Positions 18,561-26,868 of a stretch of 44,416 bases of DNA are shown one piece after another. The notes under the pieces were generated by a model. That model was not told where the DNA came from, ran no database searches, and worked only from the letters and a program-made list of their open reading frames with translations. A program made the position numbers and the translations under genes. The stretch is from contig FCNA01000157.1 in NCBI GenBank assembly GCA_900018345.1, forward strand, positions 1 through 44,416, in the 5' to 3' direction. Source of the stretch: Clostridiales bacterium CHKCI006. Lineage in GTDB: Bacteria; Bacillota_I; Bacilli_A; Erysipelotrichales; Coprobacillaceae. Position 1 is the stretch's first letter. Every line of letters begins with the position of its first letter.

Positions 18561-18902
18561 ATGAAAACATCTTTAATTTGTTTCTTGTGTATCTGTGTAG
18601 TTTTGTTTTTGGTATTAGTCTTTCGTTCTTTAATGCATCAGAAAATATCAGTCAAGCAAGGACTCCGCTGGTTTGGCGTGGTGGCAGTGATGGCGATTGC
18701 CTTGGCTTTCCCAGGTTTATCTTCAACTATTTCTAATTTTCTAGGCTTTGAGATTACATCTAATATGATCTTCATTGTCGGCTTCTTTGCTTTATTATTT
18801 ATGACTTATTTTATGAGCGTAGAGCTCACACAGCAGAAAAAAAGTATTGCCTTGCTTAGCCAGGAGCTTTCTATTTTAAAAGCGAAAGATGAAAAGAAGT
18901 AA
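18561..18902 (+). CDS. DUF2304 small membrane protein
   Basis: A 113-residue protein with three predicted membrane segments and a charged C-terminal helix (TQQKKSIALLSQELS). The spacing of segments and the 'RWFG..A..A..FP..' centre fit DUF2304, a family often found beside polyprenyl-phosphate sugar synthases and sometimes fused to them. A role in assisting synthase or flippase function is inferred from context. AAAGGAG precedes the ATG; the end overlaps the next gene by 14 bases. Confidence 0.8.
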   Translation: MKTSLICFLCICVVLFLVLVFRSLMHQKISVKQGLRWFGVVAVMAIALAFPGLSSTISNFLGFEITSNMIFIVGFFALLFMTYFMSVELTQQKKSIALLSQELSILKAKDEKK

Positions 18903-19245
18903 AATGATTTTTGTCTTATTTGGTCTTTATGTCCTTTTATCTGCTGGAGGACTGATCCTGTTTAAATTAGGCAGTCAAGATCTAAACATTTCTGTAAGTA
19001 AAAATCTTTTCGAATTAAAAATAAGCTGGCTGATGCTTTTAGGAATCGTATGCTATGCCTGCAGTTTTCTATTGTGGTTAGTCATTGTATCCAAGCTGAA
19101 TTTATCATTTGCAATGCCCTTATCTGTCGGTCTGGTGAATACGTTGGTTCTGATCGGCTCCTATTTTGTTCTTCACGAAACCATCACCATTACTCAGTGG
19201 ATCGGTGTGGCAGTCATTATTTTTGGATTATTCTTAATAGCTTAG
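18889..19245 (+). CDS. SMR/EamA-type small transporter, probable lipid-sugar flippase
   Basis: A 118-residue four-helix membrane protein ending in the EamA/SMR pattern VLHETITITQWIGVAVIIFGLFL. ArnE/ArnF-type relatives flip undecaprenyl-phosphate sugars. Its position between a lipid-sugar synthase and a GT-C transferase makes that role likely. The ATG at 18889 lies within DUF2304 with only a weak ribosome site; an ATG at 18904 is an alternative. It probably works as a dimer. Confidence 0.78.
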   Translation: MKRSKMIFVLFGLYVLLSAGGLILFKLGSQDLNISVSKNLFELKISWLMLLGIVCYACSFLLWLVIVSKLNLSFAMPLSVGLVNTLVLIGSYFVLHETITITQWIGVAVIIFGLFLIA

Positions 19246-19257
19246 CGAGGTGAGAAT

Positions 19258-20565
19258 ATGCTCAAACGATTGAGGCAAATTGAAAAGAGTCAGTATCCTA
19301 TCATAGGCATATTGCTGATTGCTATCATCACCCGAATGGCTTTTCTAGCGACCTACGGACCGATGTATTCTTTAAATAGCGATGACGTTGCGTATGTAGA
19401 AGCAGGGATCCGCTTTGCACATACTGGTGCTGTGACGATGCATGATGTCATTTCGGCGCAAATCATGCCCGGCATGCTCTATTTGCTTGCTCCATTTGTA
19501 TGGCTCCTGGGAGAAGGCGAATTGCTCTGGTGGGGGTTAAAGATTTTTTGGAATATTCTTGGTGTTTTATCGATCTATGGTACTTATCGATGCGTGAAGG
19601 AGCTGTCTAATGGTTATTGCGGAGCCATTGGGGCAGCACTGTTCCTGACGATTGATTTTACATGGATGGATAACCTGATCTTGACAGAGACCCCTTTCAT
19701 GTTTTGTATGATCTGGATAATCTATTTTACCCTTCGTATTGCACGCCAACCAAAGTATCGTTATTTTTGGGGGATTGTGGCAACTTACATGGGGGCACTT
19801 TTGATGCGGCCTAATGTCGCGCCGTATCCTTTATTCTTATTTCTGTACCTATTAGTGAAACATTATGATATCCAATTGCTTTGGCGTCAGATCTTGATTG
19901 CGGCCTGTGTCGTTCTTGCTTTTATTGTACCTTGGACCATTCGAAACTATATTCAGTTTGACCGCTTCATCCCCTTAACATACGGTATGGGAAATCCACT
20001 GCTATTGGGTACATATCAGGGCGTTGGTTATCCGCTGGATGAAGAGCTGGATTATAGTCACCTGATTGAAAAGATGCCTGAGGAGTCGTTAGCGTATTAT
20101 GATCAGGAAACGCAAACCTGGGATCTTTCTTCCTACATGGGAAAATATTATTCTTTGGAATATGACGAATTGATGGCTAAATATCGCATGTCGGTCTGGT
20201 GGGAAGATGATCCAGCCAGTATGCTTCACTCTTACCTGTTATCTAAGCCAAAGATCATGCTGCTGGGATCATTTTGCTGGGATACGCCATTTGGCATTTC
20301 TGCAGAGGCGAATATGCCTATTCGTTATTTGGATTTAGGCTTAGCTTTGATTGGCAGTGCGATCCTTTTATTTGATCGTAAACGACGTCCCGAAACATTG
20401 ATGATCGGCACTTTCTACGCATTTCAGATTGCCGTATATAGTTATTCCTTTGCTTTGAATCGCTATGGCCAAACCTTATATTTCATGCGATTCATTCTAG
20501 TCGGCTGGGGAATCTACCGAGTCTATGAACTATTAAAGGAATGTAAAAACAGATTAGCGAACTAA
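19258..20565 (+). CDS. GT-C glycosyltransferase (family 39/ArnT-like membrane protein)
   Basis: A 435-residue polytopic membrane protein with a conserved acidic pair in the first extracellular loop (LNSDDVAYVEAG, about residues 38-49) after TM1, the hallmark of GT-C enzymes. It should transfer a sugar from undecaprenyl phosphate to an acceptor glycan on the outer face, completing the module with the three preceding genes. It ends operon A, and its last codons lie in the 5' arm of the terminator. Confidence 0.82.
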   Translation: MLKRLRQIEKSQYPIIGILLIAIITRMAFLATYGPMYSLNSDDVAYVEAGIRFAHTGAVTMHDVISAQIMPGMLYLLAPFVWLLGEGELLWWGLKIFWNILGVLSIYGTYRCVKELSNGYCGAIGAALFLTIDFTWMDNLILTETPFMFCMIWIIYFTLRIARQPKYRYFWGIVATYMGALLMRPNVAPYPLFLFLYLLVKHYDIQLLWRQILIAACVVLAFIVPWTIRNYIQFDRFIPLTYGMGNPLLLGTYQGVGYPLDEELDYSHLIEKMPEESLAYYDQETQTWDLSSYMGKYYSLEYDELMAKYRMSVWWEDDPASMLHSYLLSKPKIMLLGSFCWDTPFGISAEANMPIRYLDLGLALIGSAILLFDRKRRPETLMIGTFYAFQIAVYSYSFALNRYGQTLYFMRFILVGWGIYRVYELLKECKNRLAN

Positions 20566-20576
20566 TCTGTTTTTTT
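20545..20576. terminator. Bidirectional terminator between convergent glycan operons
   Basis: AAAAACAGATTAG (20545-20557), loop CGAA, CTAATCTGTTTTT (20562-20574) with T residues to 20576 and A residues on the left. It ends operon A and the leftward flippase gene. Confidence 0.9.
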
Positions 20577-22032
20577 AATGGATGAGATGTAATTTTTTGA
20601 GAATCGTCAACGTATAATCTTTGATGATATGTACATTGAGAAGCAGCGATAAAAGAAAATAAATGCCAAAATAAAGTACTGCCGAACATAACAGGCTCCA
20701 AAAAACGCCTAAACTCCATGATTTGATGAGAAGGATCGTGAAAATCGGTAAAATAGCCGATAATCCAATACGTAGAATTTGATGATAATCAAAGATTTTT
20801 TCCTGGATCATATGGCGAATAAAGACAATCTGGACAATGAGTACAGCCAGTTCGGCCATCAATGTGCCAAAAGCGGCTCCGGCGGAGCCATAGCCTGGAA
20901 TAAAGAGCGTATTCAGAATAAGATCGACCATGGCGCCGACGATAACTGAAATCAGTACATATCTTTCCATTCCCAAGGGGGTCAGGACTTGAATTCCAGT
21001 GACATTGGACAAGCCGATCAACAGAATGGTTGGTAAAATGATCTGCATTGCCGCAACAGCGGGCTCATAACCACTGCCGGACAAAAAGAGGATGCTCTCA
21101 TTTGCCATGAGGATAAAATAAATGGTGAGAGGTAAGCTCATGGCCACAACGAAGTTGATGGTCTTATTAATTAATTGATAGAATTTATCTTTTTGACCAG
21201 AACCAACATAATAAGATAAGCGTGGCAGCAGCACAGCACCCAGGGCGGTGACTACGGATGTGAGAAGGGTCTTGATCTTGATGGCAACCGTATAATAACC
21301 CACTTCCACATCGCCCTTCATAAAGCCCAGCATGACCGTATCTAAATTGCAATAGACTGTGGTTGCCATGCTTTGGGCAAAGAAGACGAGGATCGGCTTT
21401 ATATGCTGCCTGAGATTGTAAGATGGATAACGTTGAAAAGAAATGAGCTTTCGGAGTCGAATGAAGTTTAAAATATAAGAACCACAGGTTGAAAAAACGG
21501 TGATGGCACCATAGATCACATAATCACCGGTCTGATGAACAAAGAGAAACATCAGGATGATGGAGATGATTTTAAAAATAATAGAACGGATCGTGATATA
21601 ATCATACTCTTCTAAAGCCTGATAGAGCCAATTGACTCCAAAAACATTGAACACTAAGCCAACACTGTTGATTAACATGAGTTCTTTTTCCTGATAGAAT
21701 TCATTGACCAGGAAGATGGATAGAGTGTAGAAGATAAGCGTGATGAGAGTCATGATTGTATGGATGATCATCAGCTCCTGAACCGTTTTAGAAAGCTTAT
21801 CTTTATCTTCACGAACCTTAGCACAAGCGCGGATACCATAGGTGGGAATCCCTAAGGCGGCCACCATCATAAAATAATTGACGACAGAAGTAATAAAGTT
21901 GACCTTCCCATTGCCGCTGGCCAATAAGACGCGGGATACGTAGGGGAAGGTAATGAGAGGAAAAATAAAATTAGATGAAGTCAGGATCAGGTTCATGATA
22001 AAGTTATACTTTACCGACTTCACTTGTCGCAT
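20575..22032 (-). CDS. Oligosaccharide flippase (Wzx type), second copy
   Basis: A 485-residue MOP-superfamily polysaccharide exporter with about 12-14 membrane segments. The N-terminus has the pattern FPLITFPYVSRVLLASGNGKVNF typical of RfbX/Wzx (shown only in part here: FPYVSRVL). It is distinct from the flippase at 10928 and probably exports a galactofuranose-containing repeat unit, given the upstream glf. ATG 22030-22032 is chosen because AAAGGTG lies six bases upstream; an in-frame GTG at 22041 sits inside that site. Confidence 0.9.
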   Translation of the reverse strand: MRQVKSVKYNFIMNLILTSSNFIFPLITFPYVSRVLLASGNGKVNFITSVVNYFMMVAALGIPTYGIRACAKVREDKDKLSKTVQELMIIHTIMTLITLIFYTLSIFLVNEFYQEKELMLINSVGLVFNVFGVNWLYQALEEYDYITIRSIIFKIISIILMFLFVHQTGDYVIYGAITVFSTCGSYILNFIRLRKLISFQRYPSYNLRQHIKPILVFFAQSMATTVYCNLDTVMLGFMKGDVEVGYYTVAIKIKTLLTSVVTALGAVLLPRLSYYVGSGQKDKFYQLINKTINFVVAMSLPLTIYFILMANESILFLSGSGYEPAVAAMQIILPTILLIGLSNVTGIQVLTPLGMERYVLISVIVGAMVDLILNTLFIPGYGSAGAAFGTLMAELAVLIVQIVFIRHMIQEKIFDYHQILRIGLSAILPIFTILLIKSWSLGVFWSLLCSAVLYFGIYFLLSLLLNVHIIKDYTLTILKKLHLIH

Positions 22033-22049
22033 ATGGATCACCTTTCTTT

Positions 22050-22074
22050 AAAAACACCATCCTGAGATGGTGTT
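22050..22074 (-). terminator. Terminator-like hairpin between glf and flippase gene
   Basis: AACACCATC (22053-22061), loop, GATGGTGTT (22066-22074) with TTTTT following on the minus strand. It overlaps the glf stop codon and lies 18 bases before the next start, so it probably reduces rather than abolishes flippase expression, since no other promoter is evident. Confidence 0.65.
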
Positions 22075-23176
22075 AGTCAATCAATTCTTTTTTGACACAT
22101 TCTAAAGCTTTCGCAATGACATGATGCATGTCAAAATACTGATAGAGACCTAAACGACCTCCAAAGATAACATTGTTTTCCTCGGCAGCTAAACGCAGAT
22201 ATTTCTGATAGAGCGTGTTATTTTTCTCATCATTCATGGGATAATACGGCTCCATGCCTGCTTTCCAGGTGACTGGATACTCCCTGGTAATCACGGTTTT
22301 AGGCTGGGTGCCGAACTCAAAATGCTTATGTTCGATGATACGTGTGTATGGCACTTCATATTCGTTATAGTTGACAACTGCATTGCCTTGATAATTGTCC
22401 ATATCCAGCACTTCTGTTTCAAAACGTAAACTGCGATATTCCAGTGTTCCGTAACAGTAATCATAATATTGATCGATCATACCGGTAAAAACAATCTTAT
22501 CGGCCTCTTTTGTCAACGTTTCACGATGTTCAAAGAAGTCACAGTTTAAACGCACTTCACTGCCTGAGAGCATTTTTTCAATGATCTGTGTATATCCACC
22601 AATAGGAATTCCCTGATAGAGATCATTGAAGTAGTTGTTGTCATAAGTGAAGCGGACAGGTAAACGCTTGATGATAAATGGCGGTAATTCTGTACAAGGT
22701 TTGCCCCATTGTTTTTGCGTATAACCTTTAACAAGCTTCTCATAGATATCTTGACCGACCAAGGAAATCGCCTGTTCTTCTAAATTCTTAGGTTCGGTGA
22801 TGCCTGCCTCCTGAATCTGCGCTTCGATCTTGGCTTTGGCTTCCTGCGGTGTGATGACGCCCCACATTTTATTGAAAGTATTCATATTGAATGGCATGTT
22901 GTAGATTTCATTGCCATAACGGGCAATGGGAGAGTTGGTGTAACGATTAAAGGTTGCAAACTGATTGATATAGTCCCAAACCTCCTGATTTGAGGTATGG
23001 AAGATATGTGCCCCGTATTCATGGACCTGAATGCCTTCGACTTCTTTTGTATAGATATTTCCGCCTATATGAGAGCGTTTATCGATGACCAAACATTTCT
23101 TATTTCTCTTGGTTGCTTCGTAGGCAAAAATGGAACCAAAAAGGCCCGAACCTACGATCAGATAATCATATTTCAT
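22073..23176 (-). CDS. glf: UDP-galactopyranose mutase
   Basis: A flavoenzyme that interconverts UDP-galactopyranose and UDP-galactofuranose, the donor for galactofuranose residues. The 367-residue protein begins with the FAD-binding GSGLFGSIFAYEATKRNKK and has the substrate-region segments HEYGAHIFHTSN, YTQKQWGKP and RFTYDNNYFNDLYQGIP (all classic Glf signatures). It lies three bases after the galactofuranosyltransferase-like gene, which would use its product. Confidence 0.97.
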   Translation of the reverse strand: MKYDYLIVGSGLFGSIFAYEATKRNKKCLVIDKRSHIGGNIYTKEVEGIQVHEYGAHIFHTSNQEVWDYINQFATFNRYTNSPIARYGNEIYNMPFNMNTFNKMWGVITPQEAKAKIEAQIQEAGITEPKNLEEQAISLVGQDIYEKLVKGYTQKQWGKPCTELPPFIIKRLPVRFTYDNNYFNDLYQGIPIGGYTQIIEKMLSGSEVRLNCDFFEHRETLTKEADKIVFTGMIDQYYDYCYGTLEYRSLRFETEVLDMDNYQGNAVVNYNEYEVPYTRIIEHKHFEFGTQPKTVITREYPVTWKAGMEPYYPMNDEKNNTLYQKYLRLAAEENNVIFGGRLGLYQYFDMHHVIAKALECVKKELID

Positions 23177-23179
23177 CTT

Positions 23180-24187
23180 TTAATCCTCCAAACATTGCGC
23201 AATCGCGTGCTTTAAATAATAGCCTTCCTGTAAACGGGCTGAAATGGCTAAGGTGTTTTTTACCATTTGATCATACTGCTCGTCCGAAAGGTGGGCGAGA
23301 ACATCGGGCAAATCGTTAAGAGACGCTACGGTTAAGCCAAGCTGGTTTTCTTCAATAAATGAAGCAAGCGCAGCCTGTTTCCAAATAATGACCGGCAGAC
23401 CGGAAACTAAATAAAGAGAGGTTTTGTGGGGATTGTTGTAACGAAGATAGTTTCCCATGTTTCCGGCACATTCGTTTATGGAAACACCGTCCCAGACCAG
23501 ACCGAACTTTTCATTTAAGCTGACAGGAAGTTTTTCAGGTGGGAAGGAACCCATATATTCTAAATTGGGATTTTGAGAGTCTTCCACAAAACCATTCCCA
23601 TAGGCATCAAGCTTTAATGGCAGGGTAGGAATATCGTAAAGAAATTGGCTTTTGACAGGGGATAAATTGCCTGCAAAAGCGATAGCTTCTTTGCGTTGCG
23701 TTTCTTTTTCGATCTTACCTTCCACGAGGTAATCAAAGATGCCAAGTTCTACCATGTGTGCTGTGCAGCCCTGGTCTCTTAACCACGAAGACATCTTAGG
23801 ATTGTGCGTGATCAGCGTCTGAAAATGGTTCAGAAACTGGATTTCTGCCTGAATTTCAGAGGTCCCTTTGCCCTCGCGCAGACTCACTAAATCATGAATG
23901 ACCACAATGCATTTTTTTGGCAGCCAGCGACTGGATACCTTGTTGAGTGATTCTTTCGTATCGAAAGGATACTGTAAGACGACGTTTTGTGAACGAAAGC
24001 GAATTTGAAAGATCAAGCGTAGATAGTTCCAAAGTTTTCCAAAAGAGGAGTTCCCGGATATGAAATAGCTTACCTTGAATTGATCAGCCAAAATATCGTT
24101 GACATCTTCACGGGCTTTTTTGCCCGCGTCGTTTTGCTTTTTTAATATTTCACGGTCGATACTATCAATGACATAATTTTTCTTCAT
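23180..24187 (-). CDS. Putative galactofuranosyltransferase (GT-B, WbbI/Gtf3-like)
   Basis: A 335-residue cytoplasmic protein. The mid-region VVIHDLVSLR, the donor-domain AGNLSPVKS, and the late NNPHKTSLYLVSGLPVIIWKQAALA resemble beta-1,6-galactofuranosyltransferases of the Gtf3/WbbI type. Adjacency to glf strongly supports a UDP-Galf donor. The assignment is by pattern and context. The ATG at 24187 is the first in frame after a stop, although the nearest AAAGGAA is unusually distant (about 15 bases). Confidence 0.75.
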   Translation of the reverse strand: MKKNYVIDSIDREILKKQNDAGKKAREDVNDILADQFKVSYFISGNSSFGKLWNYLRLIFQIRFRSQNVVLQYPFDTKESLNKVSSRWLPKKCIVVIHDLVSLREGKGTSEIQAEIQFLNHFQTLITHNPKMSSWLRDQGCTAHMVELGIFDYLVEGKIEKETQRKEAIAFAGNLSPVKSQFLYDIPTLPLKLDAYGNGFVEDSQNPNLEYMGSFPPEKLPVSLNEKFGLVWDGVSINECAGNMGNYLRYNNPHKTSLYLVSGLPVIIWKQAALASFIEENQLGLTVASLNDLPDVLAHLSDEQYDQMVKNTLAISARLQEGYYLKHAIAQCLED

Positions 24188-24232
24188 TTTAGTTGCTTAA
24201 ATTCCTTTCATCGAGATAAGATTAACACGTTC

Positions 24233-24261
24233 ATTCTATCAGATTATACTGAATATGACAA
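24233..24261 (-). promoter_or_regulatory. Promoter of the glf cluster
   Basis: On the minus strand TTGTCA (24261-24256), a 17-base spacer and TAGAAT (24238-24233), with TG one base before the -10 box. It lies about 46 bases before the first gene. Confidence 0.6.
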
Positions 24262-24615
24262 GGTCATTAAAGAATATGGGAGTGCTTGTGAAATAACAAA
24301 GAAATCACATCCGATTTTAATTAAAATATAATCCTATTTAGCAAGAATTTCACATTGCATATTTCATTAATGACAGATATATGATCATGTAGAGGATCAT
24401 TGAATCTTTTCAAAAGTAACGATGGCCGTTTAGGTGTCTATCTTATCAAAGGAAATACCGCTGTATTCGACTATTTATTTAAGAGGCAGAACGGATGATC
24501 AAAGGGATTGAAAAATAAGTGGAAACATGCGTTGTCATGCGCTTGTCTTTGCAGATTGGTGGTGAAAATCATGATCTATGAAGCAGGGATGTGATTATGT
24601 TTAACGCTATTATCG
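24262..24615. other. Intergenic region with a possible gene remnant
   Basis: No gene is supported here. A short plus-strand frame (24400-24498, 32 codons from TTG to TGA) has protein-like composition, with segments such as GRLGVYLIKGNTAVFDYLF, but no start signal or upstream extension. It could be the end of a decayed gene or chance. The rest is AT-rich without strong hairpins. Confidence 0.25.
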
Positions 24616-24643
24616 TTTACTTTTGTCATTTTTTAGATATAAT
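24616..24643 (+). promoter_or_regulatory. Promoter of the sulfotransferase-like operon
   Basis: TTTACT (24616-24621), a 16-base spacer and perfect TATAAT (24638-24643), 37 bases before the ATG. Confidence 0.55.
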
Positions 24644-24680
24644 GAAAGAGTATTAATTTCAATCAGAAAGGAACACTTAT

Positions 24681-25727
24681 ATGGAATATAAGATTATTGT
24701 GCCCACAGGATATATGGGATCAGGTTCTTCAGCCATGACCGATCTTGTCTCAGAATATGCGGGTTATGAAGCAAAAAAAGGCTCTTTTGAATATGTTTTC
24801 TTACATTGCCCAAATGGCTTGTTTGATTTAGAGGATAAACTATTAGTGGGGAATACGGCTTTGCGCAGTGATGAGGCGATCCGCTCATTCCAAAAAGAGA
24901 TGCAAAAGCTCTATAGTAAGAAGTACTATTGGGTAGGCCATTATCGTGAAATTATTGGTCCTCAATTTATGCAGGCAGTAGAAAAGTTAGTGGATCAATT
25001 AGTGATGTATCGCTCTGATTTCTATTGGTATGTACAAGAAGATACAAGCGCTAAGATGGTGGTGCAGCTGATTATTAAACGCTTAGTTGAAGCCATCAGT
25101 CTACATCATATAAAGATGAAAAAGCCATTATTGTATCCACAGGTGTGGCTGAGCTATCCGACAGAAGCAGAATTTTATCAGGCTGCGCATGATTTTATCT
25201 ATCAAATCCTGAATGCGATTGGTCATCAGGACGGTCATATTATCCTGGATCAGCTGCTGCTTCCTCACAATTTGTATCGTGTGGATCGTTACTTCGATGA
25301 GGATTTATATGCTTTTGTGATTGACCGTGATCCTAGAGATGTCTTTATTATCAATAAATATATCTGGACTGCCCAAAATGCGGTTGTTCCGTATGAAACA
25401 GACCCATTGCGTTTTTGTGAGCAGTATAAGCGTATACGGGCTTCGGAAAAGAAAACTGATAGTGCCAAGGTACATCGTTTTCATTTCGAAGATCTGATTT
25501 ATGATTATGAGAAGAGTGTAGAACGTCTTGAAAAGATCCTAGGTCTGACAGAGGCTGATCATATACGTCCACGAACTTCATTCAAACCAGAAATCTCTAT
25601 CAATAACACCCAGCTGTTCCTGAACCCTAAATATCAAGCGGAGGCACAAATCATTGAAAGAGAATTAAAGGAGTATTTATATCCTTTCCCATTTGCTAGA
25701 CAGTCAGATGAAAAACAGGTATTCTAG
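24681..25727 (+). CDS. Sulfotransferase-like protein
   Basis: A 348-residue soluble protein. The N-terminal P-loop-like segment VPTGYMGSGSSAMTDL (about residues 7-22) resembles the 5'-phosphosulfate loop of PAPS-dependent sulfotransferases, and FVIDRDPRDVFI (about 212-223) resembles their 3'-phosphate binding region (R-x-PRDV). The usual serine after that motif is not obvious. It would sulfate a surface glycan or a precursor sugar. A role as another kinase- or GT-like P-loop enzyme remains possible. AAAGGA precedes the ATG by eight bases; a GT2 gene follows ten bases downstream. Confidence 0.65.
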   Translation: MEYKIIVPTGYMGSGSSAMTDLVSEYAGYEAKKGSFEYVFLHCPNGLFDLEDKLLVGNTALRSDEAIRSFQKEMQKLYSKKYYWVGHYREIIGPQFMQAVEKLVDQLVMYRSDFYWYVQEDTSAKMVVQLIIKRLVEAISLHHIKMKKPLLYPQVWLSYPTEAEFYQAAHDFIYQILNAIGHQDGHIILDQLLLPHNLYRVDRYFDEDLYAFVIDRDPRDVFIINKYIWTAQNAVVPYETDPLRFCEQYKRIRASEKKTDSAKVHRFHFEDLIYDYEKSVERLEKILGLTEADHIRPRTSFKPEISINNTQLFLNPKYQAEAQIIERELKEYLYPFPFARQSDEKQVF

Positions 25728-25737
25728 GAGGTCATTT

Positions 25738-26694
25738 ATGAAAGTAAGTGTCATTGTTCCCGTTTATAATTGTGAGGACTATCTTGATCAATGTATTCAG
25801 AGTCTGTTGAACCAAACCTTAGAAGATATAGAAATCATCATGGTCAATGACGGCTCAACAGATGGTTCATTAGCGATTATTGAGAAGTATGCTAAAGAAA
25901 ATTCAGATAAGTTAAAGTATTTCGATAAGCCTAATGGTGGACAGGCGAGTGCCAGAAATATGGCTCTTCCTTATGCCACAGGCGAATATCTTGGTTTTGT
26001 GGACAGCGATGACTGGGTGGCTTTGGACATGTATGAAAAAATGTATGCTGAAGCCAAAAAGCAGGATTACGATATTGTCGTTTGTGACATGATAGATGTT
26101 TATCCTGACCATGAGATCTATCATTCATTTTCGAACTTTACCAATAAATTCAGACAGACACCTTCTGCCTGCAATAAAATTTTCAAACGCAGCATTGTGG
26201 GGGATACGACATTCCCGCTTGGACTATGGTATGAAGATTTTCAGTTTACCACTTTTAATCTTTTCAAGACAGATCGGATCGGACGTGTCGGAGAAGGCTT
26301 ATATCGATGTCATTGTCGACCAGTGTCTACTATGTCAAACGATAATTCAGAAAAGAATCTGGATATGATCGAAGTCGTCAAAAATATTATTGAGCATGCA
26401 AAGGAAGTTGGGGTTTACGATAAATATGAAGATGATTTAAAGTACATGGTCATTGATCATATCTTAATTACGACAATTAATCGTGTGGCTGTTCAACATA
26501 ACCCCAAAAAGCATGAAGTCATTCGAAAACTGATTGATTTTAGCTTTACTTGTTTCCCTGATTTATTAACATCACCAGTCATGCAGGAAGAGACAGCTAA
26601 TCGTCAGCGTATTGCACGATTGAATGGTAAGGGACATTATCGTTTAGCGCAATGTTTATTGAAGATCAATCAATGGATCAAAAAAGCTCACTAG
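25738..26694 (+). CDS. Glycosyltransferase family 2
   Basis: A 318-residue GT2 enzyme with VSVIVPVYNCEDYLDQCIQS, NDGSTDGSL and the DSDDWV metal site. It is similar in layout to the GT2 at 12412, including CNKIFKRS and WYEDFQF segments. ATG 25738 is preferred because AGGAGG lies seven bases upstream; an earlier in-frame ATG at 25693 would overlap the sulfotransferase-like gene by 35 bases and has no such site. It is co-transcribed with that gene and ended by the following terminator. Confidence 0.9.
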   Translation: MKVSVIVPVYNCEDYLDQCIQSLLNQTLEDIEIIMVNDGSTDGSLAIIEKYAKENSDKLKYFDKPNGGQASARNMALPYATGEYLGFVDSDDWVALDMYEKMYAEAKKQDYDIVVCDMIDVYPDHEIYHSFSNFTNKFRQTPSACNKIFKRSIVGDTTFPLGLWYEDFQFTTFNLFKTDRIGRVGEGLYRCHCRPVSTMSNDNSEKNLDMIEVVKNIIEHAKEVGVYDKYEDDLKYMVIDHILITTINRVAVQHNPKKHEVIRKLIDFSFTCFPDLLTSPVMQEETANRQRIARLNGKGHYRLAQCLLKINQWIKKAH

Positions 26695-26724
26695 CTTTCC
26701 AGTGGATGAACTTAACAGAGACAG

Positions 26725-26769
26725 AAAAAGCCGGTATGATATTCCATAAAGGAAAACATACCGGCTTTT
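26725..26769. terminator. Bidirectional terminator
   Basis: AAAAAGCCGGTATG (26725-26738) pairs with CATACCGGCTTTT (26757-26769), with a nested TTCC/GGAA pair in the loop. A and T tracts on both sides allow use in both directions. The stretch to 26868 has no gene. Confidence 0.9.
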
Positions 26770-26868
26770 ATAGATCAGTCATATATACGAATGAAAGTCT
26801 CATGAAGATGGGTTAAACAGGATTGTGATTCTTAGAATCAATGTGTTTATATTTGAGATGAAAACTTT

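Noticed and set aside
24600-24657. A 19-residue frame before the sulfotransferase-like gene
   Set aside because: It overlaps the predicted promoter and is too short with no supporting signal.
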